DNA from: Gymnorhina tibicen
Lineage: Eukaryota; Chordata; Aves; Passeriformes; Artamidae
NCBI GenBank assembly: GCA_013399875.1
Contig: VXAZ01002369.1
Coordinates: 889,459 to 953,458 of the forward strand
DNA: 64,000 nt
Direction of reading: 5' to 3'
Part shown: in pieces, positions 37,108 through 48,626 of the stretch
Layout of the letters: every line of letters starts with the position of its first letter
Position numbering within the stretch: the stretch's first letter is position 1
The notes under the pieces: model-generated
What the model was told of the DNA's origin: nothing
Seen by the model: only the letters and a program-made list of their open reading frames with translations
Database searches by the model: none
Made by a program: the position numbers and the translations under genes

Positions 37108-40100
37108 AGTTTTTGCATGAAGTCGCTCCCAAGGAGGCCTGATTTCAGTTCCTGAGGTGTATTTAGTGTCTGCAGAACAAAGATGATATTGGGGGGGGCC
37201 ACCAAACATCTGGAGCCACCAATGGCTGGGAAGGCAGGAGCATGGCATGAGAGGGATGTAGGTGGAGTAACTTCCATGTGCAAAGGCAGCTTAATCCAAC
37301 GCTTATCAACACACAGAGGTGAGAGTCATAGATGGCATTAAAAGGTGTAAGAGAATAAATGGTTACCTCTTGCTAAGGCCAATAGAGATGTCTCTCCAGA
37401 GGCAGATGACTTGGGGGTTGAGGTTGGTCCGACCTTGTACAGCTGAAGTTAATGAAAAGGAGCTTTGCCAGCAAGTTCAAGAGGGCAGGATGGAGGCATG
37501 TGAAGGAGGAGCTCTGACGTCAGGCACCCAGAATTCAGCCTCTCCAGAAATGAACTTCCCTTTCTAACCCCCCGTCAGAGCAGAAAGCTGCAAAAGCTTG
37601 CTTATGGTTAAAAGGGGGAGGGGAGGATAATTGCGGTAATCTTCAAAGGATTTGTTTTAATTTTTGCTGAAAGGACAGCAAGTCTTTCGCTGTTTGAACA
37701 TATGGCTTTTGGGGAGAGGGCTCCGAGTTACTTCATTACTGCTCTTTTGAAATTTTGCTGATTATCAGGAACAAATACAGCCTTAACACCAGAGCTGTGA
37801 TGAAGAGAGATGACTTCCTTGTAAAGCTCTTCGTTGTTTGCATCCCAGTAATTATTCAGCAAATGGATTCCACCTGTTGTACTTCACCCAGCACATACAG
37901 ATGGGACTGAAATATATCCTGGATTTATATTTTATTTGGACTAACAAAGCCAGGATTTGAATTCAAGGGGCAGTGAAGGAACTAAGAATCTTCTGCATCA
38001 GAGACTCGGAGAAAGAAATACAGGGCTTTGGCTGTGGCCCTTCTACTCAGATTATCTCCAAATACTTTACACAGTGACTCCTCCTAAGGAAAGCAGGAGT
38101 GATCAAATCCATTACACTCTGCTGCTGAACCCTGTCTCAGGCCTCCTTCTTGACACATTTCTTTAACTTCCTGTAATTTATTTTTTTCCTTAAAATCACT
38201 GGCAATATTTTGACCATCTCCTGCTTTAACTCCAAACCATGATGAAGGCAGATTTGACCGCTAAAACAGTATTACACAATATCTGTCATCCAGATTGGAC
38301 AGTAACTTATTAAACCCTGTTTTATTGAAAGTCTGCATGTCGGCGTTTTGTTTTTATACCTTGCATGTGTTTTTAGTGTTGAACTTGGCTTTTCCACGAA
38401 TCTTATAAACATAAAAAGCACAAAGACTGAAATCCAGTCCCTGCTTAAGTAATAGGATTTTCGTCACTGATGTCCACAGGGTAGGATTTCAACCCAGATT
38501 ACTAACAGATTTGAGTTTTTAACAAAAATTTCAGTTTGTGTCTCTCCAGTGTACACCTTTTGACTGGAGAGGTCAGTAGGGAGGAAAAAAAATCAGGAAG
38601 AAATACTGCTATTAAAATCACATTCTAGACAACATCCCTGTGCATGTGCATACACACCCACATCTGGAAGAGCTGCTGAGAGCACATGGAGTCACACAAG
38701 GTCTGACACCCCAGCTAAGAGAACACCAGTTTTAGACCTGGAATCTCTAAATCCCTGAGGGTATGTCCAGTATCCTAGAGGTTCTAAACAGTGCAGACAA
38801 AGAACACTTAATGCCGATCCCCTAACCATATTAAAAAAATACATTTTCTACTTTCTGTCATTCTACGGGATACAGCATTCCAGATTTTGGTCTTCAATAT
38901 ACATACACATTACCATGTGTATACAAGCAAACACAAAAGGGTGGTAGTATCCATATGGAAAGGTGCTGCATCATATAGTAAACTAATTTATTGAACACAT
39001 CCCCTCCCTTTTGCCTGGTAACTTTCGGTCCCTTTCAGTTTCAATGCAGTTAAAGTCCTTTCTACAGCTGTGCACTGTAATTCCATGAAAAGCAATGAAG
39101 GTAGGGAAAGAGGCCATCTTCTCCCTGCTCTATGCAGAAATGGACAACTCTGGGAATCCAGCTTCTTTGTTGTTGTGAAAGTTTAACAACCACCTTCAGC
39201 TCCACCAGCAAGCACCAAAGGTTTGGTGTGCCCACCAGTCAAATCCTGAAAGTTATAACATCAACCCTTTTAAGAGAAAAGTTCTTAGGTCATTTCTAAA
39301 GGTGTTTTGCTGTTTAATAAGCATAGTTCCTCACTTTGCAGGAGCAGGATCTTGGAAAAAAGTCACAGTAAAACTTAAAGCCCTCCAAAAGATTCTTAAA
39401 TAGCTTTTCTATAACCCATATGGCATATAAATGAATATAGGATAGTGTTGTGTAACAAGTTTATTGGCACACAGTTGGTATGGCCACATTACTTGTCCTT
39501 TTAGTGTGTAACCTTAGACTGCAGCCATCTTAAATGTGTGCTGATAAATCTTGAACATACCAGTCCACTGTGCGTCATTTGTTCTTCATACACACACTTC
39601 TCTAGGAGTATGTAAGTAGATATTTACATATAAAATTCTGATGGGGCACAAAGGATTCGATTAATGCATTCCTTTGTAAACCCACCAAACCCACTATGTT
39701 TTCTATCACTGATAAAACCTCCAGGCTTCTAAACTCACAAATGTATTTTAACAATTGTTAAGCTGCTGTTATGGCCCGTGAAGGTTCCTGGTCTGGTAAC
39801 AATGGAAACTGGAGTCTTATGTTTATCTTCAGGCCAGGATGGATGGAGGCAGCAACAGTATACGCTTTCCTAAACTGACCTGCTAATGATCTGAATCCTG
39901 CTCTGAGGGGTTAGTATCCCTTGGAGTAAGAGGATATTTAGCTCTGATGCCTGTTCAACCTACTCATTTAAAAGAAATTGCCTCATCCAAGCTAAGGGTT
40001 TAGATGGTATTCTCCAAAATTAATCATTTATGCAGCATATGTTATTTCAGAAATATAGATGTTAGTTATGAAAAATATATGCATTAAAACCTGAGCAGTC

Positions 40101-42124
40101 TTGTACCACAAAAATTAATATGGCCAGAGCCAAATGTCAAAGAAAACTTCAGTACCACAAAGAGTTGATAATGGGTTTGACTGCTTATTCAATTGTCAAC
40201 TTCAGTACATCTGTTTTGTGCATCAGCCATTCCTGTGTCTCTGCTGAACCAAGGCCATCCAGGGATACCAAGTTCTTTACTGACTACCTTCCTCCCTTAG
40301 AAGGAGGGAGCAAGCAGTTTGGATTAAATAGAGTGACTTCATTCACTCTTTGAATAAAACTGATCTGTCCTGAAGTTATAACAAATTCAACTATTTTGCT
40401 TTATGATATGCACATGCATTTTATATGTTTCTGAATGAAGATCAGAGATGGAAAAGGGCACAGGATGGCTATTTCCATGATATCCTCTCACACATCTGGA
40501 GATTAATGACACAGCGTTCCAGAAGGATTGCACAGTTTGGGAAACCCCAAGATATTTTGAGCACTTATTCACAAACCCAAACGTGCAGCCTCACCAAGCA
40601 CTACCAAAATACCACACTCTCTAATTTTCTTCATTATCACGGAGTAATGATACGACCAGGACTCCTACTTCCTGGAGTCTATTCTCTCTTCTTTATCTCT
40701 ATGTATATCTGCCACTCGGTGTTGACCAAATTCAGAGCAGTACTTGCTATTTTTCTATTACAGGTTTTCCTTGAATGCTAATCCCTTGGGAATCTGGCAT
40801 CCCAGTTCAGAGCAAATCCTGTTCATGCACACACTCAAAACAAGAGCCCAGTTTGCAGAACCATTTTGCAGAAACATCAACAACAAGAATTAAAGCTACA
40901 ATAAAATTGCATGTTTATTTAAGTTTCTCGGCACAATTCCCATACAGATAAAATCACCAGCCTGAAAAAGTCACAAAAAAAGTTTGCTGAAATTTTGCAC
41001 CTAAATCATTTCAATGTCTTGGAAAATGCTCTCCCTTTTCAATTCCCTTTCCACTCCCTCAAACCCCTCCAATGGAAGAAAATAGGTTTGTATTTCAAAC
41101 ATTAACTTTCAGGTAAATTCTGCTCTGCAGATCTAAATATTACTTCCTTGGGATATTCCACACCTCCAGAGGCAATATTTGCCTTCTGCAGCACATGGCA
41201 AAAAAACAGAATAAAAATTTAGTACCACACACATGGCTATGTGTAAATCTACCTGCCACCATATTCATCATATATATGCATATATTAAAGTATTTAACAG
41301 TAAAGCCTTTCTTGAAGATTTTACAGTAATTTCCTTGCTCCTAGAAAACTTTTCAAACTTACAGTCTCAACTGCCTTTGAAACCAAATTCAGTGACCGCT
41401 AGAAAGTTCATTTTAAAAAATTATTTGCTACTGCACATGAAAAGCATGCTACGTACCAACTGCTCTATGCCAGTATGGACAACAAGTACTAACAAATCAT
41501 AATATTTGAGGAGACCAGAGCTTGTCCTTTACAACCTTGCTCACTTGAACATATACCAGGCACGGAGCTAGGTTATCCCAACAGCTGGGCTGAAGGTCAA
41601 ACCAGAGCACCTGAGGCTTTCCAGCAGGATGCACCTAATGCTCCTGCACCAGTGGAGGAAACACCTCATCTCCCAACAGACAGGCAATGTTTCTGCCTTG
41701 CTCACTTCTACCAGCCACTACCTACTCCTATCTATCTGCTCCTATCCTATCTGCTCTGACTGATTCAGAAATGGGTGCAGCCTGGGCCCACCAGGGCTGC
41801 CCAGACCCATGACCTGGAGCCTCGGGTGCTGAGCAGAAATGGAAACATACCTGGGCAGCCCTACAGCACTGCAGACACCAAAAACTCTCAAGCTGTTGCT
41901 GAAAGCCCCCAGCAGCCGAAGGCCTGCAGGCAGCACTTCTGGAAACACGCGCAGGCAGGTGGCCTGCACCTCTTGGTATGAGGCTGGGGATCCCAAGGCG
42001 GTCGGTGACCTTTGTGCCGGCAGCTCCAGCCCTGGGATGTTGCAGGGCACGACTGGCACTGGTACATACCCACCCCTGGATCCAGGTGCACTGTTAACAA
42101 AACTGTCCTTCCCACAGAGCCTGC
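37108..42124. other. Non-coding, nothing recognised
   Basis: Five kilobases without identifiable genes or transposons. A CTCF-like core CAAGAGGGCAGG lies at about 37478-37489 (weak match). The 8-bp inverted repeat ATACACAT/ATGTGTAT is at 38903-38922. A GC-richer patch at 41760-42120 carries overlapping chance frames (129 codons minus, 105 codons plus). Confidence 0.5.
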
Positions 42125-42600
42125 AGAACAATACATTTTATATTCCAATGAAGTAATTATTAAAATAGGTAATTATTGAAATAACCGCATCAACTCCCAG
42201 TCATTAAAATCCTCCTAAACAGAACGGCATGATGGCTTAGGCTATTAGAAAGCTTGGCAGCCACCCAACGCCTACAATAGCTTCTAATTAATTGATCTCA
42301 CCTCTAATCTGCTATTGTTAGCCTAGTGCTGATCATTTGTTTGGCCTACAGATCCTATTGCCCCTTTCATTTGATTGTATTTGTTACTGTACCCTCTCTA
42401 TCTCTTTCAATTAAGCACAGGTTAAGTGGTTCAACCGCAAGAGAATAGGAGATAATGGCACCAATCAAAGTAATCTCTTTAATTTGCTAAATGGATTACA
42501 GGGAAACCCCAGCCAAAGTGAAGTCATAGCTGGTGGCCTTCACTTGAACTATACACAAAGAGTATCTAATTATTAACCCACCACATGCCAAACTTTACAG
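42125..42600. promoter_or_regulatory. Candidate conserved enhancer, homeodomain-site cluster
   Basis: Four TAATTA cores occur within 420 bases: 42154-42159, 42170-42175, 42285-42290 and 42567-42572. The first two lie in a 16-base-spaced direct repeat of GTAATTATT. A SOX-type CTATTGTT at 42312-42319, a TCF/LEF-type ATCAAAG at 42464-42470 and ATGGATTA near 42490 complete the block. There is no long ORF and no repeat. This combination is typical of vertebrate developmental enhancers, but conservation was not tested. Confidence 0.35.
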
Positions 42601-45299
42601 ATATCCAATAAAACAACACAGCAGTCCCGTACTAACTAGCAGGGTTGCGCTCATTACAGCGTTTTCCACTGTAAAATTACTTCAACTGCAAAATCCTTGT
42701 ATCGGTGTCTTTCCAAGCACACCATACGCTTCACTTTCAAGTGCAACATATCTAGATATAACAATCAAAACACTGCACTGCATACCAGTCAAGGGAGTGG
42801 ATTTATAATCTCTTTAAGGACATGCTCATGGTAGAGTTCATTTTTCATATTTGTACTATAAATGCAAATGCAGCTTTGCAGCTAGTATTGCTTCTGCTGA
42901 CTGGAGAAGTTTTAATAGTAAATAAGCTTTGTCCTTACACTGGCAAGTGGGTTTCTTCCCCCTCTCCTCTTTCCTTGGAACTGTTTTTGAGCAAGCTGTC
43001 TGGCAACAGAGCTTCACACCCAGTACTTTGGCTGTGCATGTCCTTGGCTAATCAGTCAGGCAGTGAATTCAAGAATGTGAGCTGCATGAGACGAAGGGTC
43101 ATTTCCTAGCAATGACAAGGAGAGTGGGGCATCAGAAAGAAAAAAGGTAAGAGGGGACAAAAAGGTTTCATACCGAAGGAAACTAAGCTTGTTGGAGAAG
43201 GAGAATCCCTTAGGAGCAGCTGGATCTCGGCCTTTTCATAATAAAATGTTTTTACTAGTGACAAAACAGAGATTACCAAGTACAAATCTACTGCTCCTGG
43301 CAGAATTCTACTTGCATCAGATGATGGGCCAGTGAAACAGAATATGGTATCATTCTGCACTTCCATTTTGCCCGTGGTTGGTTGATTTCAAACAGAATGA
43401 TTACATTAGCCTCAAGCAGAACATCTGAGTGAAATCTCCATATTAACTTAAAGGAAAGTATATGGAGGTATATGGAGAAATAATAACCTATACTCCAGGT
43501 TGGATGACTTCAGATCCCACAAAAAGTCCATTAAATACGGAACAGAACTTGTACTTTCCAAACCTGACACCTGGCCCACAAGAGAGCACTTATTTCTAAC
43601 ATTCACTACAGCTGTCTTGTAAAGTCAAGAGCTACAGTTTTGATTTCTGACTTAGCTTTTTGCATCCTCACCTGTTTGGGCACCAAAGCTTCTGTACGGG
43701 GATTGTCAACTTTACACAGTTGTGTGATGGTGTGGTTCCAGGTCGTTTCCATGCAATACAGGCACGAACAAAGAAATTATATACATACATCTCCAAATTT
43801 CCAGCAACGCTCCCAACACAGCATGCCCCTGTTCCAACGAGATGTCATATTTCATAACATGTTTTTGTTTGCATGGTAACTGGCCAGTAACTTGGCATTC
43901 TTCTGCCGTTCTGTGTTTCAACACCAGTTCAAGCACTAACTGCTTAAAGCTGAGCACATACTTCCTGCATTATTGAATTAGCAACTACATATACACACTA
44001 TAAACTTCAGCAAAGTCCTTGCAGCAAGTGCTTGTATAGCAGGTATGGTTCCACGGGAAAATCACAGCTGACCCCAGGTTTGTCACCCACAGTCACCTAA
44101 AGGTACACACACAAGGAACCTGCTTACTCTGAACGTGTTGAGCATTTTGAAAAAAAAAGTTCTTTATGGGTGCAGTTTTGGGAACAAGGTGAGATGCTCT
44201 TCTTTTTCCATTCCCCAGACCTCAGCCTCACTATACACTGCCCTGCCTACTATGTCCTGGCCTGAGGCACCCACTGACTCCACTCATCCAGCCAGCAAAA
44301 ACAGGGGCTGTTCTCCACAGGATGTGGGACCTGGTCTGGCTCACTGGGGAAGTGCTGCAGCACCAGCAGCTGCAACCAGTAGGGACTGGGAACCAGGCTG
44401 TAGGGTGTGGGATCCCTCAGCCACCCTGTCATCTGCCAGATAATACTTGTCCTCCTCCTCTTTTACATACAGCATGCAAACAGATCAAAAAGATCTGGAG
44501 CATAACCTGCAGCTCATTTCCATTTTTACCTCTAACAAGTCCTTATGGAGATGCACTTTCTGCCCACAGTGAATCCATCGTACCTGCATATGCACACCTG
44601 ACCTAAAAATACATGGCTGGCTGACACCTTCAAGCATGGAGGAAATCAAATGCCTAAATTTCCAAATGCCTTTGCCATTTGAGAGCACACGTAAGGCTAT
44701 ATTCTGCTTTCCAGCTGTCGCAGCTCTAACAACCTTAATGGATTTAACAGCACAGATAAAAACAGCCTTCCAGACTTTACTCAGGAAAAAATATTTTGCT
44801 ATTTAAAATTATCCTATTTTTCAGGTAATTCATAAAGATTAAACTGTGCAAAAGGGAAGGTGGAAGCTTACCCAGTAGTATTGTCGGGTTGGACGATATT
44901 CAGAAAGCTCAGGCTTTGGGGATGTGTGGTGCTGATTCAGCCCATTCACAGAGCCAGGGGTCAACCCACAGCTCTACTCCCCTGGAATGCAGAAATATTT
45001 ATTCACATCTGGAAACGGCCCATCTGCACTGGAAACTTTTCTAGCATATTCTCCTCTATTATGATACAAAAGGTACCAAGCAATCCTTTTTTTTTTTTTT
45101 TATTGTTGTTCTGTTTATCCAACAGTCTTCCCTTCCATTTATATACCTACATTAAATAAGCAAGTCATGCCTGTTAGAAGTAAATCAAAGTGCTCTGAAA
45201 TCTGCCAGAGCAGGTACCAATAACACAAATTGGTACATAAATATTGAGGCCCTAGTAATCCTCCCTCAACAAGTGAGCCAAATAAGCAACCAGGTGAAG
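42601..45299. other. Non-coding, small duplication and poly(T)
   Basis: A 10-base tandem duplication (GTATATGGAG twice, 43458-43477) and a 15-base T run (45087-45101). Frames up to 102 codons without similarity I can name. An intron ratchet-like CCTATTTTTCAGGTAATT lies at about 44812-44830. Confidence 0.5.
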
Positions 45300-45540
45300 C
45301 CCTCCCTTTTTAATTCCACTAAACTGCTGCTGTTAGCGTGGAGACACCCCAACACACACGAGTCCCTGGCTCGAGTGACCGTTTTCAACACCACCTTAAT
45401 TAAACCTGCTCCAAGCAAATTTAATCAGCACGGCGAACAAAATGGCTTCTGAAAGCAGGGAGCACTTTACATCAGGGTTTCCAGCACGACTGTCAACAGT
45501 GCCGCAAAAACATTTCGCTAAGCATCAGTGGCGACTTCTG
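45300..45540. promoter_or_regulatory. CpG-retaining patch, candidate regulatory element
   Basis: Ten CpGs between 45339 and 45532 by hand count, in otherwise CpG-poor surroundings. A palindromic TTAATTAA lies at 45397-45404 and AATTTAATCAGC follows. No ORF or repeat. Inferred to be a constrained or unmethylated element. Confidence 0.25.
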
Positions 45541-46857
45541 GTTACAAAGAAAATAAATCCTATTGTGACTCTTTGAGCAAACCACCTTAGAAAGATCTTG
45601 AGGAAAGTGAACACGGGGAAGACACTTTCCCATCTGCATCCCATCCCTTTCAGTTTCAAGAGGAACTTCTCTGAGCATCTGAAATCCGCCCCTATGTTTA
45701 ATGTCAGTGGTAATATTCCAGGACTTAAATTCAGATCACAGACAGATCTATTCCTCTTTTTCCTGTTCTTTCCTAAGTGTCTGCTTACGGTCAGGGCAGA
45801 AGACAGATTGCTGGGCCAGACGGACCCTGGGTCTGAGCCGGCACAGCCTTTCTTACACTCACTGCAATATGTTTCCTACACTACCCTGTCACAGGCAGTG
45901 CAGAAACTATTTGCTCTTTCTTTCTTCTGGCTGTATGAAGTCTATTATTTAGGTAATTACACTAGGAACTGTACCAAGCAAATGGTTTCCTCCCCTATTG
46001 ATGCAAGACAAGTCTCAAGACTGACGATAATTCCATTGCCTTGCTATACAAATAACATAAATCTCACTGATGGATATTTTGCATGATCTCTGATTGAAAA
46101 CAGCCCTGAAAAAATACAACTGTCTTTAAGTCCTTTCTTCCCTAAACCCAAACTACTGCAGAAGCAAACAAAAAGCAACTCTTTTGTTGAGCAAACTATG
46201 ACAGCACTGTTAAGCAAAGCCCCAAGGTAGGTATTTCTATTAATTTCTGTATCCAGCAGCACAGGCAGATCTGCTCAAGAGCTGCCCTCCCTCCTCCACA
46301 CCGCCAGCCAAAGGTGTGCTGGGCAAAAGGCACAGGACTCCGCTTGCAACCCAACTGCTGTGAAAAATAGCTGGTATTGGCAACGAGGGCAGGCGTACAG
46401 GGCAGTGGTACAAACTCTGATCTCCTACTCCCAGGGACCACAAGGAGAATGGGGACACCAACCTCTGACAGGGCTGGGGTCAAAGCCCTCTCTTCCTGCA
46501 CATCGTTGGAGCCAACTGGCATTCCCATTGTTTTGCTGCCCTATACCCCATTAAAGTGGATGTTCTTAGGGACTAAAGCCCAGTTGCCTTTCCTCAGCAG
46601 GGACATGTCTTCTGCACTCACTACAGACCACAAATTCCCAAATGCACAGTGTTAGAGAGAACATCTAAAGGCACAGTTACATCCAGAAAATAAAGTTTCA
46701 TCTCAAACAGTTTAGTTCAAATGCAAAGATGAACATACACATAGATCATCAAAAGCAAGGCCCTTTTCAAGGACTGCTTTTAGTAGCCAAGTGTAAAAAA
46801 TGAAGAAATTTGCAAAAAAAACACCGAACAAGCAAACCAACTCAAAAAAATATTAGT
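45541..46857. other. Non-coding, nothing recognised
   Basis: Contains a 162-codon plus-strand frame (45598-46086), one of the two longest in the window. It shows no recognisable domain, and another frame is open across much of it. Treated as chance. Confidence 0.45.
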
Positions 46858-46870
46858 AAAAAAAAAAAAA
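46858..46870. repeat. Poly(A) run, 13 bases
   Basis: End of an A-rich low-complexity stretch that begins near 46790. Confidence 0.9.
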
Positions 46871-48552
46871 GAAATTGTCTCTTAATTTCTGTTGGTAAGT
46901 CAAATATCCCATCTCTCAGTCAATAAGCACAGACTTCTTCACAGGCCCTATACTAATTCCCATGCTTTTCAGGCAATGAATATGTAAAAAATTTAATACT
47001 ACTTCAGTAGGAGTTAACACAAATGAAAATACCTTATGTCTAGAGCACTCTGCCAGAAACCATCTGCTAAAAATCTTCAATTTAAACTTAGGCTTATGAC
47101 ATGCCTGGTTACTACTGCAATCCCAAAGTAATGGGAAACGCAGGAGAAAATGGCAAGCTTTGGTGCCTTTCCTACTAAATCTTCAACAAATCTGTGAAAA
47201 ATATCTCCTTCTTGAGAGGTGTAGCCTTCCCTCCTAATATTCAATTTCAATCTGCAGAGGAAAAATAGCTTCCTTAGCTCAGACAAACCAGGTTTTTTTT
47301 CTTTCTCCAAGTAGAAGTGTTCTCTAAATATGACCCAAATTATAAGGTAATTTTGCTTCAAACAAAACTGAATTGTTTCAGCAAATCAACCCTTTGCAAT
47401 TTGCAGTCATCGTAATGCCACCACGCTGTCTGAAGGACCGGGTTTGCACGTATTATTTACACAGTAGCAAACACAATGCAGTTAGAACCTGCTCAGAGTT
47501 CTGAGACTGAGGATACACAGAAAAGCAGTGCTGCTGCACAGTCCCACAGGGCTCTCCAGGCTGCCTGGTTTGGCTGGAAGTGAAGCAGCGTCTAGTGCTA
47601 GCCAAGGAAATACTATCACTCAAAGACACCGAAATAGCCATGGAAAGAAGACACCATGCAACAACACAGCACTCCTGTAACTCTACTGTAGGAAAGCACC
47701 TCTCTTCAAAACTCTTACAGAAAAATCAGAATTGCTCAGTAAAATATTTTGGATTACTAATCAGAGAGGAAAACAAACAAACACCAAACCTTTTACAGCT
47801 TCAGCAGAGCATGAAATATAACTTAAAAAAACCCCAAAAAACTAAGCCGTTTCAATCCTCAGGCTTTAAACACACTATTCACGTGATTTCCTAGACAAAA
47901 TTTAAATCCACCAGTATTTCAACAGTTCCCTAAATTAATAAGCTGTACTATTTTAGCAAAATCTCTTCAAACAATAGAAAAACAGAAAGTGAGTGGTGTC
48001 AGTTAGACACTAGCTGAAAGTCCTCATGTATATTAAAACCTAAAAAGTATCTAGAAGTTAAGACTTTAGAAAAATATTAATATAAAATACCTATGAGTAC
48101 AATCTTTGAGGAAAAATAATGTGTTAAGCCAAGTACATATGGATGCATCTAAAATTACAAGCTCTTATTCCAACTTCTGGTTATTCAGTAGCTAATCTGC
48201 ACTGGAAGAAGGTAACTAAATACAAATGAATTGTTAAGAAAAACACCCAGTATTTGCTTGAATATTTAACAGCTGGAACAGCTGGACTGGATTACTGAAC
48301 AATGAAATTCAGTGTGCAGTCAGGTAGCAAGGCAAGAAAGCTCCCTGAAAAAAGCCACAGCAGAAGGAAAAAAAATAATAAGCATTTATAACAGTAATTT
48401 TTTTCTTCTTCTTAACCAGCTATTAAATCTCACACTGAATGTCCCATTTCATAAATACATGTGAATCAAATAAACACATCTAGAAGCCACTTTTAAAGGT
48501 TTTTAAAGGCTTCTTAATTTCATTTTCTAGTGACAAGATAAAATGGGATTTC
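46871..48552. other. Non-coding, nothing recognised
   Basis: AT-rich, with frames up to 104 codons (47580-47894) unlike known proteins. Confidence 0.5.
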
Positions 48553-48626
48553 TTTTTTTTTTTTAATTGAACATGTTGGATTCCCAGTGCTGGAAGGATG
48601 CTAAATTTCATTTATTTATTTATTTG
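48553..48626. repeat. Poly(T)12 and (TTTA)n low complexity
   Basis: Twelve T at 48553-48564, then after about 45 bases an (ATTT)n-like run at 48610-48626. Confidence 0.85.

Noticed and set aside
37478..37489. CTCF-like core CAAGAGGGCAGG
   Set aside because: Only the GAGGGCAG part fits; the upstream CCA-type half is missing, so it is too weak to call.
38903..38922. Inverted repeat ATACACAT/ATGTGTAT
   Set aside because: Eight-bp stems with small loops are expected several times by chance in this length.
45598..46086. 162-codon plus-strand frame
   Set aside because: No recognisable domain, a second plus frame is open across much of it, and no gene context.
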